19,489 nucleotides of DNA, from the NCBI GenBank assembly GCA_964598695.1, contig CAZRDB010000086.1:1-19489 (forward strand), read 5' to 3'. Positions 6,735 to 13,661 of the stretch are shown here, in pieces. The position numbers and the translations under genes were made by a program. A model generated the notes under the pieces. The model did not search any database. It was not told where the DNA came from and saw only the letters and a program-made list of their open reading frames with translations. Positions within the stretch are counted from its first letter, which is position 1, and every line of letters begins with the position of its first letter. Source of the stretch: CAZRDB01 sp964598695 (GTDB lineage Bacteria > Armatimonadota > Zipacnadia > UBA1398).

Positions 6735-8756
6735 ATGTCCGCGGAGACGCTGATCGTTGATGGAAGAGAAGTACGGCCGAACGGCGAGCGCAACCTGCTC
6801 GAGGTCATCCGCAAGGCGGGCATCCACCTCCCGACCTTCTGCTACCACTCCGGCCTGAGCGTCTACGGCGCCTGCCGCCTGTGCATCGTCGAGGTCGAGG
6901 GGCGGGGGATCCAGGCCTCGTGCTCGATCCAGGCCGAGCCGGGCATGGTGGTCCGCACCAACACGGAGGAGCTGCGCGAGATCCGCAAGATCGCGGTCGA
7001 GCTGCTGCTCGCGAACCACGACCAGCACTGTCCCACCTGTCCCCAGAGCGGCTCGTGCCAGCTCCAGAGCCTCGCCCGCAAGATGGGGATCGAGCGCGTG
7101 CGCTTCCAGCCGACGCTCCAGCGGCAGGCGCTCGACCGCTCCTCGCCCTCGCTGGTGCGCGACCCGAACCGTTGCGTGCTCTGCGGAGACTGCGTCCGGA
7201 TGTGCGACGAGGTCCAGGGGATCGGCGCGATCGACTTCTCCTTCCGCGGTGCGGAGGTGCAGGTGGGGCCTGCCTTCGGCAAGGACCTGTGCGGGGTCGA
7301 GTGCGTCGACTGCGGCCAGTGCTCGACGGTCTGCCCGACGGGCGCGATCACGCCGAAGTCGGACGTCGACGACGTGTGGCGGGTGCTCGAGGACCCGGCG
7401 AAGACCGTCGTGGTGCAGATCGCGCCGGCCGTGCGGGTGGCCCTCGGCGAGGTCTTCGGCCTCGAGCCCGGGACGGTCACGACCGGGCTGATCGCCTCGG
7501 CCGCGCGCCGGATGGGCTTCGACCAGGTCTACGACACCTCGTTCGCCGCCGACCTGACGGTCATCGAGGAGGGCACCGAGTTCCTCGGCCGCGCGGGGCG
7601 GGGCGAGCGGCTGCCGATGTTCACCTCGTGCTGCCCGGCCTGGGTGAAGTTCGCCGAGCAGTACTACCCGCAGCTCCTGCCGCACCTGTCGTCGTGCCGC
7701 TCGCCGCAGCAGATGTTCGGCAGCCTCGCCAAGGCGACGCTGCCGGCGCAGCTCGCCGTCAAGCCGGAGGACCTCGTCGTGGTCTCGGTCATGCCGTGCA
7801 CGGCGAAGAAGTTCGAGGCCGGCCGCCCGGAGTTCCGCACCGGCGCGATGAAGCACGTCGACTACGTGCTCACCACCCAGGAGCTCTCCCGCATGATCGA
7901 GCAAGCGGGGATCGTCTTCCACGAGCTGCAGCCGACCTCGTGCGATCTGCCGCTCGGCTTCAAGACGGGCGCCGGCGTGATCTTCGGCAGCTCGGGCGGC
8001 GTGAGCGAGGCCGTCGCGCGGTTCGCGGCCGAGAAGCTCACGGGCGTGCGGCTCGAGTCGCCCGACTTCGTCGAGCTGCGCGGCTCCGAGGGACTTCGCG
8101 AGGCGACGCTCACACTGGATGGCAAGACGCTCCGCCTGGCGATCGTCCACGGGCTGCGCCGTGCGCGCGAGGTGGCCGAGGCGGTGGCGGCCGGGACCTG
8201 CGAGTACGACCTGATCGAGGTCATGGCCTGTCCCGGGGGCTGTGTCGGCGGCGCCGGCCAGCCGGTTGCGCGCGATCCGAACGCCGTCCCGCTCCGGGCC
8301 AAGGGCCTGTACGAGGCCGACCGGGGTCTCGCGTTCCGCAAGTCGCAGGACAACCCGCACGTCGCCGAGTGCTACCAGTGCCTGCTCGGCGAAGCGGGGA
8401 GCCACACCTCGCACGAGCTGCTCCACACCTGCTACAACAGCCGCCGCCGGATCGACGATGAGAACCTGGCGCTCGTGAGCGGCGCCGGCGCCGAGAAGCT
8501 CACCGTCCGGGTCTGCGTCGGTACGAGCTGCTACGTCCGGGGCTCGCAGGACCTGCTCCATGCGCTGATCAAGCATCTGGAGAGCCGGGGCCTGACCGAC
8601 CGCGTCGATGTCCAGGCCACGTTCTGCTTCGAGCAGTGCGACCGGGGGCCGTCGATCAGCGTGGGAGGAACCGTCATCAACCGCTGCACCGTCGCCGAGG
8701 CGTGCAGCGTTGTCGAGCGACAGCTCGCGGAGTGCCCGGCACCCGTCGAGGCGTAG
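6735..8756 (+). CDS. hydA: [FeFe] hydrogenase catalytic subunit HydA (trimeric, NAD-linked type)
   Basis: This encodes 673 residues. It reversibly reduces protons to H2 at the H-cluster. In order: a plant-type [2Fe-2S] domain (Cys36, 47, 50, 63), a His-ligated [4Fe-4S] (H95, C99, C102, C108), two ferredoxin clusters (C147, 150, 153, 157 and C190, 193, 196, 200), and the H-cluster domain with TSCCPAW at 297-303, MPCTAKKFE at 353-361 and MACPGGCVGGAGQP at 497-510. The ligand numbers C300, C355, C499 and C503, and proton-relay C299, coincide with those of Clostridium pasteurianum CpI. Unlike CpI there is a C-terminal thioredoxin-like [2Fe-2S] domain (C594, C599, C631, C635), as in Thermotoga maritima HydA. 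With HydB and HydC this indicates an electron-bifurcating or NADH-dependent complex. The direction in vivo is not shown by sequence. HydE, HydF and HydG maturases must lie elsewhere. Confidence 0.97.
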   Translation: MSAETLIVDGREVRPNGERNLLEVIRKAGIHLPTFCYHSGLSVYGACRLCIVEVEGRGIQASCSIQAEPGMVVRTNTEELREIRKIAVELLLANHDQHCPTCPQSGSCQLQSLARKMGIERVRFQPTLQRQALDRSSPSLVRDPNRCVLCGDCVRMCDEVQGIGAIDFSFRGAEVQVGPAFGKDLCGVECVDCGQCSTVCPTGAITPKSDVDDVWRVLEDPAKTVVVQIAPAVRVALGEVFGLEPGTVTTGLIASAARRMGFDQVYDTSFAADLTVIEEGTEFLGRAGRGERLPMFTSCCPAWVKFAEQYYPQLLPHLSSCRSPQQMFGSLAKATLPAQLAVKPEDLVVVSVMPCTAKKFEAGRPEFRTGAMKHVDYVLTTQELSRMIEQAGIVFHELQPTSCDLPLGFKTGAGVIFGSSGGVSEAVARFAAEKLTGVRLESPDFVELRGSEGLREATLTLDGKTLRLAIVHGLRRAREVAEAVAAGTCEYDLIEVMACPGGCVGGAGQPVARDPNAVPLRAKGLYEADRGLAFRKSQDNPHVAECYQCLLGEAGSHTSHELLHTCYNSRRRIDDENLALVSGAGAEKLTVRVCVGTSCYVRGSQDLLHALIKHLESRGLTDRVDVQATFCFEQCDRGPSISVGGTVINRCTVAEACSVVERQLAECPAPVEA

Positions 8757-8759
8757 GCG

Positions 8760-8790
8760 CTCCCGCCGGAGGCTCCCCCTCCGGCGGGAG
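8760..8790 (+). promoter_or_regulatory. perfect 13-bp hairpin between hydA and hydS
   Basis: CTCCCGCCGGAGG (8760-8772) and CCTCCGGCGGGAG (8778-8790) are exact inverted repeats around the 5-base loop CTCCC. The stem starts three bases after the hydA stop. No T-tract follows, so it is more likely a partial terminator, attenuator or 3'-end stabiliser than a strong intrinsic terminator. It could lower expression of the sensor genes relative to the enzyme genes. Confidence 0.55.
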
Positions 8791-8882
8791 TCGCGACCGC
8801 GGGGTGGAGGCGATGCCCGCGCCTCCGCCCCGGGCCGCCCCGGCCCGAGCCGACCGCATTGCGCGTGGGGAGGCGATGGACG

Positions 8883-9106
8883 ATGGACGACGCCCCGACG
8901 AGCAACCCGATCATCTACACCTACAAGGCGCAGTGCCGAGACTGCTACCGGTGCGTGCGGGTCTGTCCGGTCAAGGCGGTCCGCATGGCCGGCGGCCAGG
9001 CCTTCGACGAGCCCGAGCGCTGCATCGCGTGCGGCCGCTGCGTCCGCGAGTGCCCGCAGCACGCGAAGCGCTTCCGCAACGACGTTCCGGCCGCGCGCGA
9101 GCTGCT
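8883..9106 (+). CDS. hydS: sensory [FeFe] hydrogenase HydS, N-terminal part (interrupted by assembly gap)
   Basis: This encodes about 75 residues from the ATG at 8883, which lies nine bases after GGGGAGG; the ATG at 8876 is out of frame. It is a two-cluster ferredoxin domain with C18-x2-C21-x2-C24-x3-C28-P and C47-x2-C50-x2-C53-x3-C57-P. The sequence runs into ten N at 9107 just after R-E-L-L. In sensory (group C/D) [FeFe] hydrogenases this ferredoxin domain is followed within a few residues by a V-x-x-S-I-A-P-S-F strand, and exactly that sequence resumes near 9428. The two pieces are therefore almost certainly one gene whose joining residues are missing here. The start is 126 bases after hydA, behind a hairpin. 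Confidence 0.85.
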
Positions 9107-9116
9107 NNNNNNNNNN
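9107..9116. other. assembly gap (10 N) inside hydS
   Basis: Ten N separate the HydS ferredoxin domain from a piece of unrelated, lower-GC sequence. The fixed length is a scaffolding placeholder, so the true distance is unknown. Confidence 0.98.
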
Positions 9117-9426
9117 TGAAGTACAACCCCACCCGCCGCACGGCCGATTCCGCGACCTCGACGCATTCCAGCAGGCTGGCGCCGCTGTTGATCGCCTTGC
9201 CGACCTCGTTGATGACCAGGTCCAATGCCATGCTGGTGACCTTGGTATCGACCACTTCGATGCGCACATCGCCGAGGATGTGTACCGCCTGTACCGCTGA
9301 ATTGAAGGTACCTGAAAGCGCGCCGGAGATCACCAGGCAGATGATCTCGTAGCCCTCGGCCAGCAGCTTTTCAAACACATCCCGGAATTCCTTGGGGGAT
9401 GGCTGCGAAGTGGTGGGCATGGCGCC
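9117..9426 (-). pseudogene. DegV-family protein fragment, probable chimeric contig end
   Basis: The minus strand reads P-T-T-S-Q-P-S-P (from 9417 downward), then E-G-Y-E-I-I-C-L-V-I-S-G-A-L-S-G-T, F-N-S-A-V-Q-A, and V-V-D-T-K-V-T-S-M-A-L, ending in V-G-L-Y-F at the N gap. The TSQPSP, I-S-x-x-L-S-G-T and S-M-x-L blocks, in this order and spacing, are those of DegV fatty-acid-binding proteins; the part before and the part after are missing. The stretch is visibly less GC-rich than both flanks. It lies precisely between two halves of hydS that otherwise fit together, and it abuts a scaffold gap. I read it as foreign sequence joined to the contig end, not a gene of this locus. The right junction lies between about 9418 and 9428. 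Confidence 0.75.
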
Positions 9427-10969
9427 GGTGGCGGTGAGCATCGCGCCCTCGTTCGCGGCCGCCTTCGGCGAGTGGGAGCGGCGCTGCCTTCCGAGCGCCC
9501 TGCGGCGGCTGGGCTTCGCGCACGTCTCCGAGACGGCGGTGGGCGCGTACTACGTGGCGCGCGAGGCCGCCGAGGTCGTGAGCGCGGAGCCGGGCGGCCA
9601 GCACATCCTCAGCGCGTGCCCGGCCGTCGTCAGCTACGTCGAGCGCTACGTGCCGGAGCTGGCCGACCGCCTGACGCCGGTGGTCTCGCCGATGGTCGCC
9701 CACGCCCGCCACCTCCGGCGCAAGCTCGGCGCGATGACGCCCGTCGTGTTCATCGGCCCCTGCACGGCGAAGAAGGCCGAGGCCGAGCGGCCGGAGTATG
9801 CGGGCGAGGTCGCGTGCGTGCTGACCTTCACGGAGCTGCGGGAGTGGCTCGAGAGCGAGGGGATCGACCTCTCGGCCTGCGAGGAGAGCGCGTTCGACGA
9901 GGAGCCGCTCGGCGCGGGGCGCTACTTCGCGCTGGAGGGCGGCAGCCTGCGGACGGCGATGATGTCGACCGATCTCCTGTCGCTTCGCACCGCGACCGTC
10001 AGCGGCTACGAGGAGCTGCGCGACGCGCTCGACTCGATGGCCGCCAGCCCGGAGCCGGTCACGCTCGAGCCGCTGTTCTGCGCCCCGGGCTGCGTCGGCG
10101 GCCCCGGGATGGGCTGCGAGAGCGTCTCGTTCGCCCGCCGGGCCGCGCTGTTGCGCTACGCCGAGGACCGCCCCGGCGCGCAGCCGGAGCCGGAGATGGA
10201 GACGCCGGGCTTCGCGCTGGCGACCCGGTTCGCGGCACGGCCCGAGCCGGCCGGCGCGGTCTCGCCGGAGGCGCTCCGCAAGGCACTCGAGGCGACGGGG
10301 AAGTACTCGGCCGATGATGAGCTGAACTGCGGGGCCTGCGGCTACGCCTCGTGCCGCGAGAAGGCCGAGGCCGTCGTCCTCGGGATGGCCGAGCCCGAGA
10401 TGTGCATCCCGCACATGAAGCGGCTCGCCGAGCGCCGCACCGACCGGATCATCGAGACCAGCCCCAACGGGATCGTCATCCTCGACAGCAAGCTGACGAT
10501 CGTGAGCATGAACGCCGCGTTCAAGGACATGTTCTCGTGCTCCGACGCCGTCTGTGGCCGCCCGATCTCCTACCTCATCGACCAGCATCCCTTCGAGCGG
10601 GTCGCGTCGGGCCAGATGGCGATCGTCAACGAGATCGCGACCCATGACCGCTACCACCTCGTGACCCACCAGCTGATCTACGCGATGCCGGAGGACGGCC
10701 AGATCGTCGGGATCTTCGTCAACATCACGAAGAGCCAGGCCGACCTGCGGAAGCTCAACCAGCTCCGCGCGCAGGCTGTCCAGCAGGCCGAGGAGTTGCT
10801 CCAGCACCAGATCGAGATGGCACAGGGAATCGCGCGGACGCTGGGCGAGGGGGCGGCGCGCAGCGAGCAGCTCGTCGCGAGTCTCGTTCGGATCATGCAC
10901 GACGACGCGGAGCGGGCGGGCGGGGACGAGCGAGGAAGTGGACTGTGCCGTATCTACACGTCGAAGTAG
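9419..10969 (+). CDS. hydS: sensory [FeFe] hydrogenase HydS, H-cluster, Fe-S and PAS part
   Basis: Authentic HydS sequence begins near 9428 (V-A-V-S-I-A-P-S-F); the ATG at 9419 is only the first in-frame codon at the chimeric join. The H-cluster domain keeps all four ligand cysteines: S-A-C-P (9611-9622), G-P-C-T-A-K-K-A-E (from 9755) and C-A-P-G-C-V-G-G-P-G (from 10079). The proton-relay Cys of enzymes (C299 in CpI) is Ala, and the last loop has G-P-G instead of G-x-G-Q-P, both usual in sensory types. Next come a C-G-A-C-G-Y-x2-C [4Fe-4S] domain (from about 10325), a PAS domain (about 10440-10740) and a coiled-coil tail with no kinase domain. HydS proteins are thought to sense H2 or redox state and signal to a partner. 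Its last 25 bases overlap the phosphatase gene, the likely partner. Confidence 0.9.
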   Translation: MAPVAVSIAPSFAAAFGEWERRCLPSALRRLGFAHVSETAVGAYYVAREAAEVVSAEPGGQHILSACPAVVSYVERYVPELADRLTPVVSPMVAHARHLRRKLGAMTPVVFIGPCTAKKAEAERPEYAGEVACVLTFTELREWLESEGIDLSACEESAFDEEPLGAGRYFALEGGSLRTAMMSTDLLSLRTATVSGYEELRDALDSMAASPEPVTLEPLFCAPGCVGGPGMGCESVSFARRAALLRYAEDRPGAQPEPEMETPGFALATRFAARPEPAGAVSPEALRKALEATGKYSADDELNCGACGYASCREKAEAVVLGMAEPEMCIPHMKRLAERRTDRIIETSPNGIVILDSKLTIVSMNAAFKDMFSCSDAVCGRPISYLIDQHPFERVASGQMAIVNEIATHDRYHLVTHQLIYAMPEDGQIVGIFVNITKSQADLRKLNQLRAQAVQQAEELLQHQIEMAQGIARTLGEGAARSEQLVASLVRIMHDDAERAGGDERGSGLCRIYTSK

Positions 10970-12093
10970 AGGCCGCCCAGACGCCGCGCGTGCCGGGCCA
11001 TCCCTGCGGAGACGTCGTGGCCTACGACCGAACGCCCGCCTGGACGACGATCCTCTGCTGTGACGGGATCGGCCACGGCGTCGCGGCGAGCATCGCGGCC
11101 AACCTGTACGTCAGCCGGCTGCGGCAGCTGGTGCGGGGCAAGACCTCGCTCCACCGCTCGTTCGAGAGCATCGTGCGGACGCTGAGCGAGGCGCGCGGGA
11201 CCGACAAGCCGTGGGCGGCGTTGAGCGTGGCGCACATCCTGAACAACGGCCAGGCGACGGTTCTCAGCTACGAGGCGCCGCCGGCCATCCTCGCCAGCCG
11301 CCGCCACGCTTCGCCCTTGCCGCGCCGCTCGCACTCGGTCGGGACGGCGCTGTTCGAGGAGTCGACCTGCTACCTCGAGCCCGGCGACGCGCTGCTGCTG
11401 GTGACCGACGGTGTGACCCAGGCCGGGCTGGGCACGAGCTTCCGCGGCGGCTGGGGGATCGACCGGGCCGCCGAGCACGTCAGCGAGCTGCTGCGGCGCG
11501 GCACGCCGCTGGCCGAGGTCGCCTCCGGCCTGCACGCGCGGGCGCTGGAGATCTGCGGCGCCGACCCGGGCGACGACTGCACGGCGGTGGGCGCCGTCTG
11601 CCGCTGGGGCCGCGTCCTGAACATCCTGACGGGGCCGCCGCGCGATCCCGCCCAGGACGCCGAGGTGGTGCGGCGGTTCCTGCTCTCCGAGGGCGCGAAG
11701 GTCGTGTGCGGCGCGACGACGGCTGAGCTGGTGGCGCGCGTGCTCGGGACGAGCGTCGCGGTCGACCACGGCTCGGCGAGTCTCGTGGCGCCGCCCAAGT
11801 ACGTGCTCGAGGGCGTCGACCTCGTCACCGAGGGGGCCGTCACGCTCAACCAGGTCTACAACGTGCTCGATGAGGACTCGGCCGTGTTCGAGGAGGAGAG
11901 CGGGGTCACGGAGCTGCACGATCTGCTGGTCGAGGCCGACCACGTGCGGCTGCTGGCAGGAGGCGCCGACAACCCCGCCCACCGCCACATCAGCTTCCGG
12001 CAGAAGGGCATCCTCCCGCGCCGGGCGATCGTCGGCCTGCTGGCGTCGAAGCTCGAGGCCGCCGGCAAGCTCGTGTCGATCGAGAAGGTCTGA
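10945..12093 (+). CDS. SpoIIE/PP2C-type phosphatase with C-terminal domain of unknown function, hydS-linked
   Basis: This encodes 382 residues from a GTG at 10945, behind GAGGAAG, overlapping hydS by 25 bases. The N-terminal half (about 1-215) is a PPM/SpoIIE serine/threonine phosphatase: G-D acidic start at 22-23, D-G-I-G-H-G at about 40-45, V-T-D-G-V-T-Q-A-G near 153-161 and D-D-C-T-A-V near 211-216 give the metal-binding aspartates. The remaining 165 residues form a separate conserved-looking domain with L-T-G-P-P-R-D, V-C-G-A-T-T-A-E-L-V-A-R, E-G-V-D-L-V-T-E-G-A-V-T-L and a C-terminal H-I-S-F-R motif. I recall this pattern from phosphatases next to sensory [FeFe] hydrogenases, but know no function for it. 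The likely role is to relay the HydS signal by dephosphorylating an unknown partner. No kinase, anti-sigma factor or substrate is in the window. Confidence 0.88.
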   Translation: MPYLHVEVEAAQTPRVPGHPCGDVVAYDRTPAWTTILCCDGIGHGVAASIAANLYVSRLRQLVRGKTSLHRSFESIVRTLSEARGTDKPWAALSVAHILNNGQATVLSYEAPPAILASRRHASPLPRRSHSVGTALFEESTCYLEPGDALLLVTDGVTQAGLGTSFRGGWGIDRAAEHVSELLRRGTPLAEVASGLHARALEICGADPGDDCTAVGAVCRWGRVLNILTGPPRDPAQDAEVVRRFLLSEGAKVVCGATTAELVARVLGTSVAVDHGSASLVAPPKYVLEGVDLVTEGAVTLNQVYNVLDEDSAVFEEESGVTELHDLLVEADHVRLLAGGADNPAHRHISFRQKGILPRRAIVGLLASKLEAAGKLVSIEKV

Positions 12094-12180
12094 CGCCGGT
12101 GTCTCGGTGCGCCGAAGCCGGAGGATGGGGCCCGTTTCCTCGTTCCGTGCGCCGCGGGATGCCTCCGGCGCCAGCCGGGG

Positions 12181-12186
12181 TATAGT
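12181..12186 (+). promoter_or_regulatory. possible -10 element TATAGT ahead of hairpin leader
   Basis: TATAGT (five of six to the sigma70 -10) stands out in very GC-rich sequence 88 bases after the phosphatase stop. No convincing -35 hexamer lies 16-18 bases upstream. If used, transcription would begin about 12192, right before the hairpin, and continue into the Gfo/Idh gene. Confidence 0.35.
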
Positions 12187-12194
12187 CAGAACAC

Positions 12195-12264
12195 AGGGGC
12201 TGCTCGCGGCAGACCACCGCCTTCCCCCCCCCCTCCCCCAAGAGCCCCCCGCGAGCAGCCCCCT
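12195..12264 (+). terminator. long hairpin with C-rich loop: operon terminator or structured leader
   Basis: AGGGGCTGCTCGCGG (12195-12209) pairs with CCGCGAGCAGCCCCCT (12249-12264), with one bulged base, across a 39-base pyrimidine-rich loop that includes a run of ten C. TCTCTT follows. It lies between the hydrogenase block and the Gfo/Idh gene, so it could end the first transcript. It equally could be a 5' leader structure of the second, since a TATAGT box is immediately upstream. The loop base string CCCTCC (12231-12236) is complementary to the ribosome site GGAGGG of the next gene (12355-12360). Apart from these elements I see nothing else in the 12094-12365 spacer. Confidence 0.45.
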
Positions 12265-12365
12265 TCTCTTGTACGAGGCGCCGTAGGTCTTCCGCGGCGC
12301 TCCGCGAACCAGCCCCCAGGGATCGTCTACGACACGTGACCGGCCCGATGATGCGGAGGGTTCCG

Positions 12366-13643
12366 ATGGGTGAGGGATCGATGCGGACGCGACGCGGCTT
12401 CGTGCAGGCGTCGATGGGCGCGGGGCTCCTTCTCGGCGTGCAGGCCGCGCTCCGGGCGCAGGACCGGCCCGCCCGGACGATCAAGTTGGCGCTGGTCGGC
12501 TGCGGGGGGCGCGGCTGCGGCTCGATCGCCGGAGCGCTCGAGGTCGCGCCCCGGCTCGGGGTGCGGGCGGAGGTTGTCGCCCTGGCCGACTACTTCCGCG
12601 ACCGGGCGGTGGCCGCGGGCCAGAACTGGGGCGTGCCGGAGGAGCGCTGCTTCGGCGGCGCCGACGGCTACCGGCGCGTCATGGAGACCGATGCCGACGC
12701 GGTGATGCTCGTCACGGCGCCGCTCTTCCGACCGCTCCACCTCGAAGCGGCCGTCGAGGCGGGCAAGCACGCCTTCATCGAGAAGCCGGTGGCGGTCGAC
12801 CCGCCCGGCTGTCGCCGCGTGATCGCGGCCGGAGAGAAGGCGAAGCAGAAGGGCCTCGTGGTGCTCTCGGGCACCGAGATGCGTCACGACTGGGCCTACC
12901 TGCGCACCCACCAGGCTGTCGCGGTCGAGGGCGCGCTCGGGAAGCTGTACGGAGGGCGCGTCGCGTTCTGCATCGCGCACATGTTCTCGCGCGAGCCGAT
13001 CAACCCGCAGACGCCCGACGACCTGATCCGCACCTGGCAGAACTGGTTGTGCCTCTCCGGCGACCACATCGTCGAGCAGCACGTCCACAACATCGACATC
13101 GCGAACTGGTTCTGCGGCCGACCGCCCGTCAGCGCGGCCGGATTCGGAGGGCGGGCCCGCCGGGGGGCGGGCGACATGTACGACTTCTTCTCGATCGACT
13201 ACGACTACGGCGACGGCGTACACATCCACTCGATGTGCCGACAGGTGAACAACTGCTGGAACTGGGTCGGCCACGACTTCGTGTACGAGCGCGGCCACAC
13301 CGATGGCGCGAACGGCCCGGCGCCCCGGGAGCAGCCGATGCCGGCCGACCTGCCGCAGGCCGACGCGAGCCACCTGCAGGAGCAGATCGACCTGCTCTAC
13401 CAGATCCTGGCCGCCCAGCCGGTCGACCAGGCCCGGGCCGTCGCGGAATCGAGCGCGACAGCGGTGATGGGGCGGATTGCGGCCTACACCGGGCAGCAGG
13501 TGACCTGGGACGAGATCATGGGCGACCCGAACCGGAAGCCGGAGCTGTACAACCTGACGCTGAGCCCCACGGCCGAGGACTTCGAGACGGGCAACGTCGC
13601 CCTGCCCGCTGAGAACGTCGTGCCGCAGGCCGGGTACTGGTAG
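12366..13643 (+). CDS. exported Gfo/Idh/MocA-family oxidoreductase (Tat signal)
   Basis: This encodes 425 residues from the ATG at 12366, placed by GGAGGG at 12355-12360; the ATG at 12381 has poorer spacing and 12336 has no site. Residues 6-30 form a twin-arginine signal (M-R-T-R-R-G-F-V-Q-A-S, then a hydrophobic stretch ending A-L-R-A-Q). The Rossmann domain has V-G-C-G-G-R-G and, later, A-F-I-E-K-P-V-A-V-D, the family's E-K-P dinucleotide-site motif. The C-terminal alpha/beta domain contains V-E-Q-H-V-H-N-I-D, with the usual catalytic-region His/Asp, and Y-D-F-F-S-I-D-Y-D-Y-G-D. The family oxidises or reduces sugars, inositols and related compounds with tightly bound NAD(P). The substrate cannot be told. 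Tat-exported members are common in Planctomycetota-like genomes. The convergent neighbours encode glycan-active proteins, which fits a sugar role. Confidence 0.9.
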   Translation: MGEGSMRTRRGFVQASMGAGLLLGVQAALRAQDRPARTIKLALVGCGGRGCGSIAGALEVAPRLGVRAEVVALADYFRDRAVAAGQNWGVPEERCFGGADGYRRVMETDADAVMLVTAPLFRPLHLEAAVEAGKHAFIEKPVAVDPPGCRRVIAAGEKAKQKGLVVLSGTEMRHDWAYLRTHQAVAVEGALGKLYGGRVAFCIAHMFSREPINPQTPDDLIRTWQNWLCLSGDHIVEQHVHNIDIANWFCGRPPVSAAGFGGRARRGAGDMYDFFSIDYDYGDGVHIHSMCRQVNNCWNWVGHDFVYERGHTDGANGPAPREQPMPADLPQADASHLQEQIDLLYQILAAQPVDQARAVAESSATAVMGRIAAYTGQQVTWDEIMGDPNRKPELYNLTLSPTAEDFETGNVALPAENVVPQAGYW

Positions 13644-13661
13644 CCGGCGGCAGCCCGGCCC

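Noticed and set aside
4521..9269. A 1582-codon open frame on the minus strand opposite hydC, hydB, hydA and the start of hydS
   Set aside because: It is an antisense shadow of GC-rich coding sequence. It runs through the N gap, its product is low-complexity and rich in Arg, Ala and Leu, and the plus strand encodes unmistakable Fe-S proteins.
9117..9426. A genuine degV gene or a mobile insertion inside hydS
   Set aside because: Both ends of the DegV protein are missing, there are no terminal repeats, target duplications or transposase, and one side is a scaffold gap. A chimeric contig end explains it more simply.
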